Below are positions 1 to 8,241 of a DNA stretch of 35,632 nucleotides, piece after piece. Both the position numbers and the translations under genes were made by a program. The notes beneath the pieces were generated by a model. The model saw only the letters and a list, made by a program, of their open reading frames with translations, searched no databases and had not been told where the DNA came from. The DNA is from Clostridia bacterium (GTDB taxonomy: Bacteria; Bacillota; Clostridia; Oscillospirales; Acutalibacteraceae): contig JAFRJB010000125.1 in NCBI GenBank assembly GCA_017432485.1, positions 1 through 35,632 of the forward strand, given 5' to 3'. Position 1 is the stretch's first letter. Each line of letters begins with the position of its first letter.

Positions 1-330
1 CCTCAGTCGCGCCAATCGCGCGCCAGCTCCCCTCGTCAAGGGGAGCCGAGAAGCGGTTAAGAAGAAACGGTCAATTCACTTGGATTGTTTTGTTTGCTCC
101 GCAAACCCGACAACACAAAGATTGTTGTACTTACTTGGATTATAACCGACTTTTTTAGTTGGGCGAGTGTAACGAGCAAAACCACCGCAGTTGGTTCGAT
201 GTTCTATTTATCCTCTTCTTGTCGCCCCTTGATGAGGGGAGATGTCACGAAGTGACAGAGGGGTAGACCTATATCGAACACAACTTTTGTGGTTTTGCAA
301 ACAGCTCGACAAACCCTTATTTGTCTAAAA
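1..330. repeat. Gene-free intergenic repeat region
   Basis: No credible coding sequence. Two related blocks face each other: one at about 1-50 and one, inverted, at about 219-266. Both carry a CCCCTC(G/A)TCAAGGGG palindrome core preceded on the repeat strand by a CCTC-GTC type start. The right block also has a GTCAC-GAA-GTGAC hairpin. Between them are short hairpins such as GTTTGC-TCC-GCAAAC near 91-105 and an AACCACCG/GTTGGTT pair near 180. The pattern is that of a dispersed, non-coding repeat of Clostridia genomes. Function is unknown. Confidence 0.5.
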
Positions 331-353
331 AGAAAAGCCCCGGTGGGGCTTTT
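327..353 (-). terminator. Intrinsic terminator of the alpha-galactosidase gene
   Basis: A perfect stem AAAAGCCCC / GGGGCTTTT (333-341 with 345-353) with loop GGT lies 4 bp past the stop codon at 358. Read on the minus strand it is followed by a T-rich run (complement of 327-332). Confidence 0.85.
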
Positions 354-357
354 CGTT

Positions 358-2022
358 TTAGATAAGATTTTTAATGACTTTACCGGTCTTGATGTTAAAG
401 GTAAGAGTTTTAATCATCTTACCGTCTTTGACTCTGATGCGAATAATATCATCGGTGATATATTCGGCGCCGATGATTTGTTCATCGGTCTTTTTGAAGA
501 ACTTCTTGAGCCACTTCATTTGCGTTGCATCATAGTCGCCGGCATTGTCGGAAACAAAGAGCACGTTACCGCAAAGGTTATTGATGGTAGCAAGCAAAAG
601 CTTTTGCTCTTTCGTAAACTTGATGTTGTCGTCTCTTAAGAAGAATACATCGGGGTCATTCATCCAAGCTCTGCCATTGAGGTGGCGGCGGAAGATAGAG
701 TTGTTAATCGCATTTTGCGCGCTGATGATTTCGTTGTTAACAAAAACATATTTGTTGTAAATCTTGCCTTCGTAGGTAGGAGCCACATCGCAACTGATTC
801 TGCAGGCATCCACAATACCGAGCGCAGTTCCGATCGGTGCACCGCAGCCTAAGAAGAGCTTATCGCCCACACAGTCGCGCAAGAAGCACATACCTGCATA
901 CATAATTTCACCGCGGCACTTGCCGTTTCTCGGCTTAATACATTGGCTGTATAAGAAGTCGAGTTTGACCATATCGTAATTCCATTCGTTGAGAATGACT
1001 TCAAAGAAGTGGCGAATGTACTCTCTGACTTCTTCATTGAAAATATCAAAGATATACGCGCCGCCCCAAGCGGGAACGCCGAGCATCGGCTTGCCGTTGT
1101 CTTCTTTAATGAGCCAATCCGGATGCTCTTTTGCCATTCTGGATTTAATTTGGCAAGAGAAGGGTGCTACCCAAATACCTGCTTTATAGCCTTTATCGTG
1201 AATTTTATCGGCAATATAGCCCATACCGTGAGGGAATTTTTCGGGGCAAGGGTCTAACCAGTCGCCGACAAAGGGCTCATACCCATCGTCAATTTGGAAG
1301 ATGGAAACTTCTTCGGAAGCTTCATCCAAACCGTCAAGGTCGCGCAGAATAATATCTTCATTAATATTTTGGAAGTAGTTGTACCAAGAGGTATAACCGC
1401 TCATCTGACCTTTTCTGGTTGCGGGCATTTCCTGCATATCAAAATAAGCATCAAACACTTCGTCATAGTTGCCTTCAAAGTAAACAATATCAAAAACAGT
1501 GTAATCTTCGCTGACAACCTTGCCTTCTACATCTTTACAGATGGCAAAGTAATTATCGTTCATCTTCACTTTAAAGTAAGTAAAGCCGGTCTTTTCGCTT
1601 AAAGAACCCCAGAACTTGCAGCTCTCGCCGTTGCGCACATAAGTGTAGCAATGGGAATGAAATTCACCGGGTAATTCGGAATACTCCACAATGTATTCAT
1701 CACCGTACATCTTTGTTAAATGCTCGGTAAACGGATGGATTTCCGCAAGCTTAAGAGAGCGCTTTTGAATATCGTAGTTTTTATATTCTCTCGAAGTTGA
1801 CCACGATTGATAACCGCCGGCATAGAAATTATCGCCGGGCACAAATTCATATTCGCTTTCCACATAGAAAGCAACCAATTCAAATACCTTTTTCGGTTTT
1901 AAGACCACTTGAAAGCGGTTGTCTTTGTCACTGACTTCCACACTGTAGAAATCCGTTTCCAATTGGTTGGTGGTAACAATACCGAAATCACCTTTGTACT
2001 GAATGACAAAATTTCTTTCCAT
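358..2022 (-). CDS. Alpha-galactosidase, glycoside hydrolase family 36
   Basis: Predicted retaining alpha-galactosidase that hydrolyses terminal alpha-1,6-galactose from melibiose/raffinose-type sugars. The 554-residue product has an N-terminal beta-rich part (about 1-190) and a TIM barrel. The barrel has IFQIDDGY (about 241-248), the nucleophile motif VKLDFLY (Asp355) and the acid/base motif RISCDV (Asp412), all in clan GH-D/GH36 arrangement. There is no signal peptide, so it is probably cytoplasmic and acts on imported oligosaccharides. It is shorter than the usual 700-plus-residue GH36 enzymes, as in compact clostridial versions. The start is ATG at 2022 with AAGGAG at 2031-2036. It is monocistronic, with its own promoter and terminator, and no transporter gene is adjacent. 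Substrate specificity is inferred from family only. Confidence 0.85.
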   Translation of the reverse strand: MERNFVIQYKGDFGIVTTNQLETDFYSVEVSDKDNRFQVVLKPKKVFELVAFYVESEYEFVPGDNFYAGGYQSWSTSREYKNYDIQKRSLKLAEIHPFTEHLTKMYGDEYIVEYSELPGEFHSHCYTYVRNGESCKFWGSLSEKTGFTYFKVKMNDNYFAICKDVEGKVVSEDYTVFDIVYFEGNYDEVFDAYFDMQEMPATRKGQMSGYTSWYNYFQNINEDIILRDLDGLDEASEEVSIFQIDDGYEPFVGDWLDPCPEKFPHGMGYIADKIHDKGYKAGIWVAPFSCQIKSRMAKEHPDWLIKEDNGKPMLGVPAWGGAYIFDIFNEEVREYIRHFFEVILNEWNYDMVKLDFLYSQCIKPRNGKCRGEIMYAGMCFLRDCVGDKLFLGCGAPIGTALGIVDACRISCDVAPTYEGKIYNKYVFVNNEIISAQNAINNSIFRRHLNGRAWMNDPDVFFLRDDNIKFTKEQKLLLATINNLCGNVLFVSDNAGDYDATQMKWLKKFFKKTDEQIIGAEYITDDIIRIRVKDGKMIKTLTFNIKTGKVIKNLI

Positions 2023-2036
2023 AATACACTCCTTCT

Positions 2037-2050
2037 AACCAAATTAGGTT
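2037..2050. promoter_or_regulatory. Near-palindrome in the alpha-galactosidase leader
   Basis: AACCAAATTAGGTT is a 14-bp palindrome with one mismatched pair. It lies between the -10 box and the ribosome site of the galactosidase gene, a place where an operator would block transcription. The cognate regulator is unknown. Confidence 0.3.
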
Positions 2051-2071
2051 TACATATATTAGACAAAAACT

Positions 2072-2100
2072 ATTGTAACAAATAAAATGAATATGTTCAA
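2072..2100 (-). promoter_or_regulatory. Sigma-A promoter of the alpha-galactosidase gene
   Basis: On the minus strand, -35 TTGAAC (2100-2095) and -10 TACAAT (2077-2072) are separated by 17 bp, upstream of the start at 2022. Confidence 0.7.
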
Positions 2101-2119
2101 TATTTTTTGCGAATTATTC

Positions 2120-2148
2120 TTTAAAAAAAATAAAATGTATGCTATACT
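2120..2148 (+). promoter_or_regulatory. Promoter of the tsaE-tsaB-rpiB-upp operon
   Basis: -10 TATACT (2143-2148) is preceded by an extended-10 TGC (2140-2142). A weak -35 TTTAAA lies 17 bp upstream. It is the only good candidate before tsaE. Confidence 0.55.
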
Positions 2149-2198
2149 ATTAAAAATAACTGCAATCGGATTGATTGATTAATCCAAAAGGAATGTAT

Positions 2199-2648
2199 AT
2201 GAAGCAATTTACCACCCATAGCGCGCAAGAAACAACTGCTCTCGGCGCAATCTTTGCCAAAGATTGCCGCGCGGGGGATGTGCTCGCTTTTTTTGGCGGT
2301 ATGGGCATGGGGAAAACTGCATTTATTAAGGGGCTTGCAAAGGGGCTGGGAATCAGTGCCGATGTCACAAGCCCTACTTTTTCGCTTGTCAATGAATATA
2401 GAGGCGGTATGTACCCGCTCTATCACTTTGATATGTATCGCATTTCTTCGTGGGAAGATTTGTATTCTACAGGTTATTTTGACTATTTGGATACAGATGC
2501 GGTTTTAGCTATTGAATGGAGTGAAAATATCGAAAACGCGCTGCCGGAAAATGCAACATATATTAAAATTGCTACCGGCGAGAGCGCTGACGAGCGATTG
2601 ATTCAAATCGGAAAAGGGGAAGAATTTGATGAAGATATTAGCCATTGA
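2199..2648 (+). CDS. tsaE: tRNA threonylcarbamoyladenosine biosynthesis ATPase TsaE
   Basis: Partner of TsaB and TsaD in making the universal t6A37 modification of ANN-decoding tRNAs. TsaE is the P-loop ATPase that resets the complex. The 149-residue product has a Walker A motif GGMGMGKT (about 32-39), the TSPTFSLVNEY switch region and YHFDMYR, and the late IEWSE motif, all typical of the family. I choose ATG 2199 because AAAAGGA (2186-2192) sits 6 nt upstream; an in-frame TTG at 2175 would place that ribosome site inside the gene. It overlaps tsaB by 20 bp, so the two are probably translationally coupled. Length is normal. Confidence 0.93.
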   Translation: MKQFTTHSAQETTALGAIFAKDCRAGDVLAFFGGMGMGKTAFIKGLAKGLGISADVTSPTFSLVNEYRGGMYPLYHFDMYRISSWEDLYSTGYFDYLDTDAVLAIEWSENIENALPENATYIKIATGESADERLIQIGKGEEFDEDISH

Positions 2649-3321
2649 TTCTTCCGCAGTCAGTTGCAGTGTTGCTCTGAGTAACGATAGTGAAGTCGTT
2701 GCATCGGAATTTGTGAACAACGGCTTAACGCATTCGCAGACTTTGCTGCCGATGGTAGAGCATGTTTGTGCGCAGGCAGAGCTCAAGATGGATGATATTG
2801 ATTTATTTGCCGTAACCAACGGTCCCGGCTCTTTTACCGGAGTCAGAATCGGTGTGGCGGCGCTCAAAGGGCTGGCGTTTCCGGCTGACAAACCGTGTAT
2901 TGGTATTTCGACATTAGAAGTCATTGCCGCCAATATAGAGCAGGAAGACTGTATTGCTGTTGCCTGTATGGATGCGCGCCGCGCGCAGGTTTACACAGCG
3001 ACTTTTGAGTCGGTTACTCTTCACAGGCTTACACCGGATGAGGCGGTTGCCGCCGAAAGCTTGGCTGAGCGCATTCAAAGCTACGAAAAACCGGTTTGGT
3101 TGGCGGGTGACGGTGCAGCCTTAGCGTATGATATTTTGAAAGATAAGTGCAATAATATCTTCCTTACTCAGGAAGATAAGCGCTACCAAAATGCCGCAAA
3201 GTTATGTGCGCTTGCTTATAAGCAGCGCGACAAGGCGATGCCGGGTGCTGCGCTCGTTCCGACTTATCTTAGAATGTCACAAGCACAAAGAGAATTAAAG
3301 AAGAGAGGAATAAAAAAATGA
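2629..3321 (+). CDS. tsaB: tRNA threonylcarbamoyladenosine biosynthesis protein TsaB
   Basis: Scaffold subunit of the bacterial TsaBDE t6A complex, an inactive member of the ASKHA/Kae1 fold. The 230-residue product begins with ILAIDSSAVSCSVAL and has TNGPGSFTGVRIG at about 64-76, the family hallmark, then a variable C-terminal domain. Start is ATG 2629 with AAAAGGGGAAG upstream, inside the end of tsaE. Its stop overlaps the rpiB start codon (ATGA at 3318-3321). tsaD is not in this window. Confidence 0.92.
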   Translation: MKILAIDSSAVSCSVALSNDSEVVASEFVNNGLTHSQTLLPMVEHVCAQAELKMDDIDLFAVTNGPGSFTGVRIGVAALKGLAFPADKPCIGISTLEVIAANIEQEDCIAVACMDARRAQVYTATFESVTLHRLTPDEAVAAESLAERIQSYEKPVWLAGDGAALAYDILKDKCNNIFLTQEDKRYQNAAKLCALAYKQRDKAMPGAALVPTYLRMSQAQRELKKRGIKK

Positions 3322-3755
3322 TTGCAATCGGAGCCGACCACGGCGGGTATCTTCTCAAAGAAGAAGTCAAAAAACATTTAGATGAAAGAAACATTGCTTA
3401 TAAAGATTTCGGAACCTTTAGCGGTGAAGCGGTGGATTACCCCATCATTGCAAAGCAGGTTGGTAACGCGGTTGCCGGCGGCGAAGCCGATTGCGGTATT
3501 TTAGTATGCGGCACCGGCATCGGTATGTCGATAGCTGCCAATAAAGTTAAAGGTATTCGCGCTGCTTGCTGTTCCGATACTTTTAGCGCGCGTTTTACAA
3601 AGATGCACAATAACACCAATGTGCTGTGCTTCGGCGGCAGAGTGCTTGGCGCAGGCTTGGCGTTGGATATCGTGGATGCGTATTTAGATGCTGAGTTTGA
3701 AGGCGGCAGACATGAAAAACGTGTCAATATGATTATGGATATAGAAAATGATTAG
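3318..3755 (+). CDS. rpiB: Ribose 5-phosphate isomerase B
   Basis: Interconverts ribose 5-phosphate and ribulose 5-phosphate in the non-oxidative pentose phosphate pathway, supplying PRPP precursors. The 145-residue product (normal RpiB size) carries [14 protein letters not shown] at the N-terminus and [14 protein letters not shown], whose Cys (residue 64) is the catalytic base of the RpiB/LacAB family. Start ATG overlaps the tsaB stop by 4 nt with GAGAGGA upstream. The next gene, upp, uses PRPP, so the operon is metabolically coherent. LacA/LacB-type sugar isomerases share the fold, but the context favours RpiB. Confidence 0.9.
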   Translation: MIAIGADHGGYLLKEEVKKHLDERNIAYKDFGTFSGEAVDYPIIAKQVGNAVAGGEADCGILVCGTGIGMSIAANKVKGIRAACCSDTFSARFTKMHNNTNVLCFGGRVLGAGLALDIVDAYLDAEFEGGRHEKRVNMIMDIEND

Positions 3756-3796
3756 TAAAACTAATTGATTATATAATTATTTTGGAGGAAGAAGAA

Positions 3797-4426
3797 ATGG
3801 CTAATGTAATAATTTTTGACCATCCGTTAATTCAACACAAACTCTCTATTTTAAGAGATAAAAGCACCGGCACCAATCAGTTCCGCGCACTCATCAGTGA
3901 AATTGCGATGCTGATGTGCTATGAGGCAACCAGAGATTTGCCGCTGACCGATGTTGACGTTATGACACCGATGGGGATTTGCCACGCAAAGCAGATGAAG
4001 GGCAGAAAGCTTGCTTTTGTACCGATTTTACGCGCAGGTCTCGGTATGGTTGACGGCGTACTTAACTTGGTTCCCGCTGCAAAAGTCGGTCATATCGGTC
4101 TTTACAGAGACCCGACAACCGCGCAGCCCGTAGAGTATTACTGCAAGTTGCCCGCAGATATTGAAGAGAGAGAAGTCATTGTTCTTGACCCGATGCTTGC
4201 GACCGGCGGCTCCGCAGTGGATGCTATTACAATGATTAAAGCCAAAGGTGCAAAAGTTGTGAAGTTTATGGGCATCATTGCCGCACCGGAAGGGTTAAAG
4301 ACTTTGCAGGAAGCACATCCCGATGTCGATATCTACTGCGCGGCACTGGATGATTGCCTGAATGAGCATAAGTATATTATACCCGGTCTCGGTGATGCCG
4401 GTGACAGAATTTTCGGTACAAAATAA
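3797..4426 (+). CDS. upp: Uracil phosphoribosyltransferase
   Basis: Salvages uracil with PRPP to UMP. The 209-residue product has RAGLGMVDG (about 75-83), the PRPP-binding loop [16 protein letters not shown] (about 127-142) and the C-terminal [12 protein letters not shown] uracil-binding region. Start ATG 3797 follows GGAGGA at 3784-3789; a TTG at 3782 would add five residues and swallow that site. It is the last gene of the tsaE-led run, 41 bp after rpiB. A small hairpin AATAATGC/GCATTATT (4422-4443) follows the stop but lacks a T-tract. Confidence 0.95.
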   Translation: MANVIIFDHPLIQHKLSILRDKSTGTNQFRALISEIAMLMCYEATRDLPLTDVDVMTPMGICHAKQMKGRKLAFVPILRAGLGMVDGVLNLVPAAKVGHIGLYRDPTTAQPVEYYCKLPADIEEREVIVLDPMLATGGSAVDAITMIKAKGAKVVKFMGIIAAPEGLKTLQEAHPDVDIYCAALDDCLNEHKYIIPGLGDAGDRIFGTK

Positions 4427-4470
4427 TGCGTTTTTGCATTATTCAAAATACTACGAAAAGGAGAATGAAA

Positions 4471-4914
4471 ATGAGCAAGAACAAATGGGCAAGAATTATT
4501 GCTGCAGTTTGCGTATGCATTATGTTAATATCCTTTACTGCTTGCGGTAATTCTAAAAAAGATGAAACGACTGCGGCTTCCGGCGAAACAACAAGTGCTT
4601 CGCAAGAGCAAAGTACAACCGCAGCCGGTGAAACCACTACAGCTGCTAAACAAAGCGGCGCAAGCGACGGCTCGATTGTAGGTGACTGGGAATATGAAAG
4701 CGGCGGCTTTACTTATACTTTTAAGGCTGACGGTTCCGGTGTCTACGATGCAGGCGGCACATTGATGCCTTTCACTTACACGGCTTCCGGCGGCAAGCTT
4801 TCCATCACTTATGAAGGCAGCACGGAGCCGATGGTTTTAGACTACGAAATCAACGGCAACAAACTTAATGTGAAAGATTCCTTAGGCAACGATACCATTT
4901 ATAATAAAAAATAA
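4471..4914 (+). CDS. Secreted lipoprotein with C-terminal DUF5640-like domain
   Basis: Predicted membrane-anchored lipoprotein of 147 residues. It has a lysine-containing n-region (MSKNKWAR), a hydrophobic segment and a lipobox ending SFTAC at about residue 25. A Ser/Thr/Glu-rich linker (about 30-60) follows. The C-terminal domain of about 80 residues begins VGDWEYESGG and has alternating YTFKADGSG and KLSITYEG strands, resembling the lipocalin-like DUF5640 family. Start ATG 4471 follows AAAAGGAG (4456-4463) with 7-nt spacing; an ATG at 4465 is possible. Ligand unknown. It is followed by a strong terminator. Confidence 0.75.
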   Translation: MSKNKWARIIAAVCVCIMLISFTACGNSKKDETTAASGETTSASQEQSTTAAGETTTAAKQSGASDGSIVGDWEYESGGFTYTFKADGSGVYDAGGTLMPFTYTASGGKLSITYEGSTEPMVLDYEINGNKLNVKDSLGNDTIYNKK

Positions 4915-4930
4915 TCAATGAATCATTTTT

Positions 4931-4957
4931 CCCGCTTCTTTTGAAGCGGGTTTTTCT
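4931..4957 (+). terminator. Intrinsic terminator after the lipoprotein gene
   Basis: Stem CCCGCTTC (4931-4938) / GAAGCGGG (4943-4950), loop TTTT, then TTTTTCTT. Confidence 0.92.
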
Positions 4958-4981
4958 TATAGCTGTCGCAAAATTTACAAT

Positions 4982-5011
4982 TTGTTAAAACATTTCGATT
5001 TCTATTATATT
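4982..5011 (+). promoter_or_regulatory. Promoter of the DUF5685/J-domain operon
   Basis: -35 TTGTTA (4982-4987) and -10 TATATT (5006-5011) with an 18-bp spacer. A second TATAAT at 5011-5016 has no well-placed -35. Confidence 0.5.
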
Positions 5012-5045
5012 ATAATGAAATAAAATAAGTTGGGGAAGTGAAGCC

Positions 5046-5861
5046 GTGTTTGGCTATGTGAAAGCCGATTTAAGTAAATTAAGCGAAGAGAATACGGCTG
5101 ACTACCGCGCCGTCTATTGTACACTCTGCCGCTCCCTCAAGGCGCACTATGGCTTTACGGCGCGTTATCTGCTTAACTTTGATATTACATTTTTAGCATT
5201 GCTAAAGCTATCCATGCTGGAGCAACAGCAAGAAAAATGTGAGCACTATTGCCCCTACCGCGTAAAAAAGTGTGCGATGCTCAGCAGCGGGCAAGATGTT
5301 TTTTTTGAGTGTGCATCTATTCTCATTATTCTCACATATGAGAAGTTACTCGACAATGTGCGCGATGAAAAGTTCTTCAAAAAATGGTTTTATGCGTTTT
5401 TAGCGTTTGTGTTTCGCGCAAAATACCGCAAAGCAAAAGAGAATTACCCTGATATATGCGATAAAGTAAGACAAAATATGATTTTACAGGAAGATTATGA
5501 AGCGCAGCTTGCCGGTATCGATAAAGCGGCACATCCGTCGGCGGATGCTTTAGGGTATTTATTTGCTTACGGTAGTGATAATGCGCTGCTTTACCGCTTC
5601 GGTTATTTGCTCGGCAGGTGGATCTATTTTGCAGATGCCGCAGATGATTTGGAAAAAGACATTAAAAGCGGCTCTTTTAATCCGTTTAAAAGCGGTTATG
5701 ATACAAAACGTATTCATGAAGTGCTCAATCTTTCTATCGGTGAAGCGGCGCAGGCGTTTGCTTCTTTGCCGATTTTACACTACACGGCAATATTGGAAAA
5801 TATTATTTATGAAGGCAGTTTTGCAGTGCAGCAAAACATTTTGAAAGGAGATTCCAAGTGA
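5046..5861 (+). CDS. DUF5685 family protein (function unknown)
   Basis: A 271-residue protein with the N-terminal signature MFGYVKADLS...YRAVYCTLCRSL of DUF5685. Cysteines at about 25, 28, 65, 69, 76 and 89 form CxxC and CxxxC-type pairs that could bind a metal. The middle is helical with a conserved-looking NFDITFLALL stretch. No catalytic signature of a known enzyme is visible. The start is GTG 5046, giving the family-typical MFGYV start, with GGGGAAG upstream. Its stop overlaps the GTG start of the J-domain protein (GTGA), and a membrane protein follows. The three genes probably act together at the membrane; that is inference from the coupling only. Confidence 0.7.
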   Translation: MFGYVKADLSKLSEENTADYRAVYCTLCRSLKAHYGFTARYLLNFDITFLALLKLSMLEQQQEKCEHYCPYRVKKCAMLSSGQDVFFECASILIILTYEKLLDNVRDEKFFKKWFYAFLAFVFRAKYRKAKENYPDICDKVRQNMILQEDYEAQLAGIDKAAHPSADALGYLFAYGSDNALLYRFGYLLGRWIYFADAADDLEKDIKSGSFNPFKSGYDTKRIHEVLNLSIGEAAQAFASLPILHYTAILENIIYEGSFAVQQNILKGDSK

Positions 5862-6412
5862 ATCCATATGAAGTTTTAGGCTTGGCTGAGGGCGCATCGC
5901 CCGAAGAAATCACCCGCGCTTACAAAGAAAAAATGGCGTATTATGCAACAGCCGAAGGGGATTTCTCGCAAGAAATGGCGGCTCTTGACAGTGCCTATGA
6001 TGCGCTGATGTACAGCGGTCAATCCACTTACCGCGCCGAAAGTACGCACAGCATTAAATACGGTGACATTCGCGCCAAAATGCGCCAAGAACGCTTCGAA
6101 GACGCGGAGACTATCTTAGATGGCATTCCTTCGGCGCAAAGAGATGCGGAATGGTACTATTTAAAAGGCAAAATTCTGCATTCGCGCGGCTGGATGGAAG
6201 AAGCGATTGACTGCTATGCTAAAGCGGTGCAGTATGAACCGAATAATCCGGAGTATACGCAGGCTTATGAAAGTGTGAAGCACAAGCAAAGCGGTGAATT
6301 CAGAAACGATTGGAGGCAGAGTAACGAGCAGAACAGCGGTTGTACCGGCAGTATTTGTAAACTGTGCACGGCGCTTGCCTGTTGTGACTGTTTGTGCTCG
6401 TTTTTCCGATAA
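5858..6412 (+). CDS. Degenerate J-domain protein with TPR-like region and Cys-rich tail
   Basis: A 184-residue protein. Residues about 1-55 match a J domain (NPYEVLGLAEGASPEEITRAYKEKM, then ALDSAYDAL), but the HPD tripeptide that stimulates DnaK is absent; the loop reads YATAEGD. Residues about 70-145 look like tetratricopeptide helices (EDAETIL, WYYLKGKILHSRGWMEEAIDCYAKAVQYEPNNPEY). The last 24 residues hold seven cysteines. Start is GTG 5858 with AAAGGAG upstream; an alternative in another frame is not supported. It overlaps DUF5685 by 4 nt and the next gene by 1 nt. It could be a scaffold rather than a co-chaperone, given the missing HPD. Confidence 0.7.
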   Translation: MNPYEVLGLAEGASPEEITRAYKEKMAYYATAEGDFSQEMAALDSAYDALMYSGQSTYRAESTHSIKYGDIRAKMRQERFEDAETILDGIPSAQRDAEWYYLKGKILHSRGWMEEAIDCYAKAVQYEPNNPEYTQAYESVKHKQSGEFRNDWRQSNEQNSGCTGSICKLCTALACCDCLCSFFR

Positions 6413-6951
6413 TGAAGCAAAGTTTTAAAATCGCATTCGGCGGTATTCTATGCGCTTTTTCCGTGATATTGGTTTTGCTCGGCAATATACCGATGGCAGA
6501 GTATATCGGCCCGACTTTTGCGGGTGTTTTACTCGCTTGGGCAGTGATTGAAATGGGCGCCTTGCAAAGTGTGTGGATTTATGTTGCTACGGCTATTCTT
6601 TCTTTTTTGCTCAGCGGCAATAAAGAGCCGGCACTGCTCTATGCAATGTTTTTCGGGTATTTCCCGATCTTGCGCACCGTCTTACAGCAAAAAATCCGCT
6701 TAAGAGCTGTACGCTGGGTGATAAAGTTTGTTGTATTCAATATTGCTATGGCGGCAGCGTATTTGTTACTGGTATATGTATTCGGTATGCCACTGGAAGA
6801 AATGGAAGGCATCGGCAAATATACCATTTATGTTTTGCTTGCCGGCGGTAATCTATTAATGGTGGCAGTCGATTTTTGTATTGAAAAACTATCGCACCTT
6901 TACCGCTTAAAATGGCAAAAGCGAATCCAAAGTATTTTTAAAATAAATTAA
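6412..6951 (+). CDS. Small polytopic membrane protein, unknown function
   Basis: A 179-residue, strongly hydrophobic protein with about five predicted membrane segments: near FGGILCAFSVILVLLG, TFAGVLLAWAVIEMG, VWIYVATAILSFLL, FVVFNIAMAAAYLLLVYVF and IYVLLAGGNLLMVAV. Basic residues at both ends suggest cytoplasmic termini. I take ATG 6412, which overlaps the previous stop as TAATG, implying coupled translation; an upstream in-frame TTG at 6394 would add six residues. The fold recalls small ECF-type or DUF2232-like membrane proteins, but I cannot assign a family. It is the last gene of the DUF5685 operon. Confidence 0.65.
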   Translation: MKQSFKIAFGGILCAFSVILVLLGNIPMAEYIGPTFAGVLLAWAVIEMGALQSVWIYVATAILSFLLSGNKEPALLYAMFFGYFPILRTVLQQKIRLRAVRWVIKFVVFNIAMAAAYLLLVYVFGMPLEEMEGIGKYTIYVLLAGGNLLMVAVDFCIEKLSHLYRLKWQKRIQSIFKIN

Positions 6952-6955
6952 TAAT

Positions 6956-6987
6956 AAAGACAGCACGACAAATGCCGTGCTGTCTTT
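6956..6987. terminator. Bidirectional terminator between convergent genes
   Basis: Perfect 12-bp stem AAAGACAGCACG (6956-6967) / CGTGCTGTCTTT (6976-6987) with an 8-nt loop. It sits between the membrane-protein gene and tmcAL, which converge, so it may serve both. Confidence 0.85.
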
Positions 6988-6997
6988 ACTGTTTGTT

Positions 6998-8185
6998 CTA
7001 TTCGCTGATATAGATTGTGTTGGTCATTTCAATGCCGCAGGGGGCGGGCTTGGTGTAAGCTAAAGAATATAAATCAGTCGCCCTGCATTCAAAGGAAAAG
7101 ATTTTTCTTGCAAAGCCGTCTGCTGCCTGAAAGTCGGCATATTTCATAATAACCGGTTTCGAAGCTGTTTCTTTCATTTCTTTAAGCAGCTCTTTGCCGC
7201 CGGCGCTCATGCCGAGCACTCTTAAATAGGGCACTTCGCTTTTGTTATAGCCTTTACCGATGCCCAGAAAAGCACTAAGCACGATGCGGCGCATCCGCGC
7301 CATGGTGTAGCGCTTTGACTTTGAGCGCAAAAGAATTTCGCTGACGGATGCGGATTGCCTGACTGCATTATAAATTCTGTTTTCCAAGCCTTCGCTGACA
7401 TCACTGAAATTTTTGAAATCCTCGGCTTCCATCCGCCGCAGCACAGCCAAAATCGCACTGTCAAGGTCTTCAACCGTGTTCGGGCACTGACCGATAGAAG
7501 CGTATTGGCGCAAAATCTCATAAGATGAGTGGGGAAGAGCCTTTTTAAATTCGCTATTCCCGCTTAAAAGCATTTCTCGGATTTGCCCTGCGCTTTTGTA
7601 GAAAATACTCTCACTGTTGCCGTCGTGCGGTACGGTGCGCTCGATGACAAGCGGCTCAATATCGCTGCCGACAAGTGCGTTTAAATATTCAATGCCTAAA
7701 ATATCATTCGGGTTGGCGATTACGGCGGCAATTTCTTTACCGTAAAGCGCTTCAATCGCTTTAGCGCGCGCCTGCACAAAAGAAATGCCTTCGTTTAAAT
7801 AGGCACTGATTTTTTCATCGATTGCCGTATCATTAACAGCTGCCGCGGCTTTGCGCAGAAGCGAAATATCGGCACATTCGCTGCCGAATGAAAGCATATC
7901 GCAAACACCGCTGTTTTTGAGAATGCTTACAGCGCCTTTGGCAAAATTCTCGGCAGTAGCCATTGACCACACCACCGGCAGTTCAAGCACCAAATCGGCA
8001 CCGGCATCAATCGCCATTTGCGCTTTGGCGGGTTTGGGTACAATAGAAACATCGCCGCGCTGCACAAAATTGCCGCTCATCACACAGATAATATGTGTGG
8101 CGCCCGCTTCTCTTGTTTTTTCTATTTGCAATAAGTGACCGTTATGAAACGGATTGTATTCACAAATTATTCCGGCAGTTTTCAT
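6998..8185 (-). CDS. tmcAL: tRNA(Met) cytidine acetate ligase TmcAL
   Basis: Member of the YlbM/TmcAL nucleotidyltransferase family. It uses ATP and acetate to form acetyl-AMP and then ac4C34 in elongator tRNA-Met. The 395-residue product starts KTAGIICEYNPFHNGHLLQIEKTR, containing the HxGH-type nucleotidylyl transferase motif (FHNGH), followed by MSGNFVQRG and the ADLVLELPVVWSMATAENFAKGAV region typical of the family. Start is ATG 8185 with an AGGAG site upstream. It is divergent from ackA, which also handles acetate; the two promoters share their -10 region. Length is normal. Confidence 0.9.
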   Translation of the reverse strand: MKTAGIICEYNPFHNGHLLQIEKTREAGATHIICVMSGNFVQRGDVSIVPKPAKAQMAIDAGADLVLELPVVWSMATAENFAKGAVSILKNSGVCDMLSFGSECADISLLRKAAAAVNDTAIDEKISAYLNEGISFVQARAKAIEALYGKEIAAVIANPNDILGIEYLNALVGSDIEPLVIERTVPHDGNSESIFYKSAGQIREMLLSGNSEFKKALPHSSYEILRQYASIGQCPNTVEDLDSAILAVLRRMEAEDFKNFSDVSEGLENRIYNAVRQSASVSEILLRSKSKRYTMARMRRIVLSAFLGIGKGYNKSEVPYLRVLGMSAGGKELLKEMKETASKPVIMKYADFQAADGFARKIFSFECRATDLYSLAYTKPAPCGIEMTNTIYISE

Positions 8186-8212
8186 TTTTACTCCTAAATA
8201 TTGTATTTAGAC

Positions 8213-8241
8213 TTGCAATTTTTACTGATTTACTATATTAT
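8213..8241 (+). promoter_or_regulatory. Promoter of ackA
   Basis: -35 TTGCAA (8213-8218), 17-bp spacer, -10 TATTAT (8236-8241). It overlaps the opposing tmcAL promoter. Confidence 0.7.
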
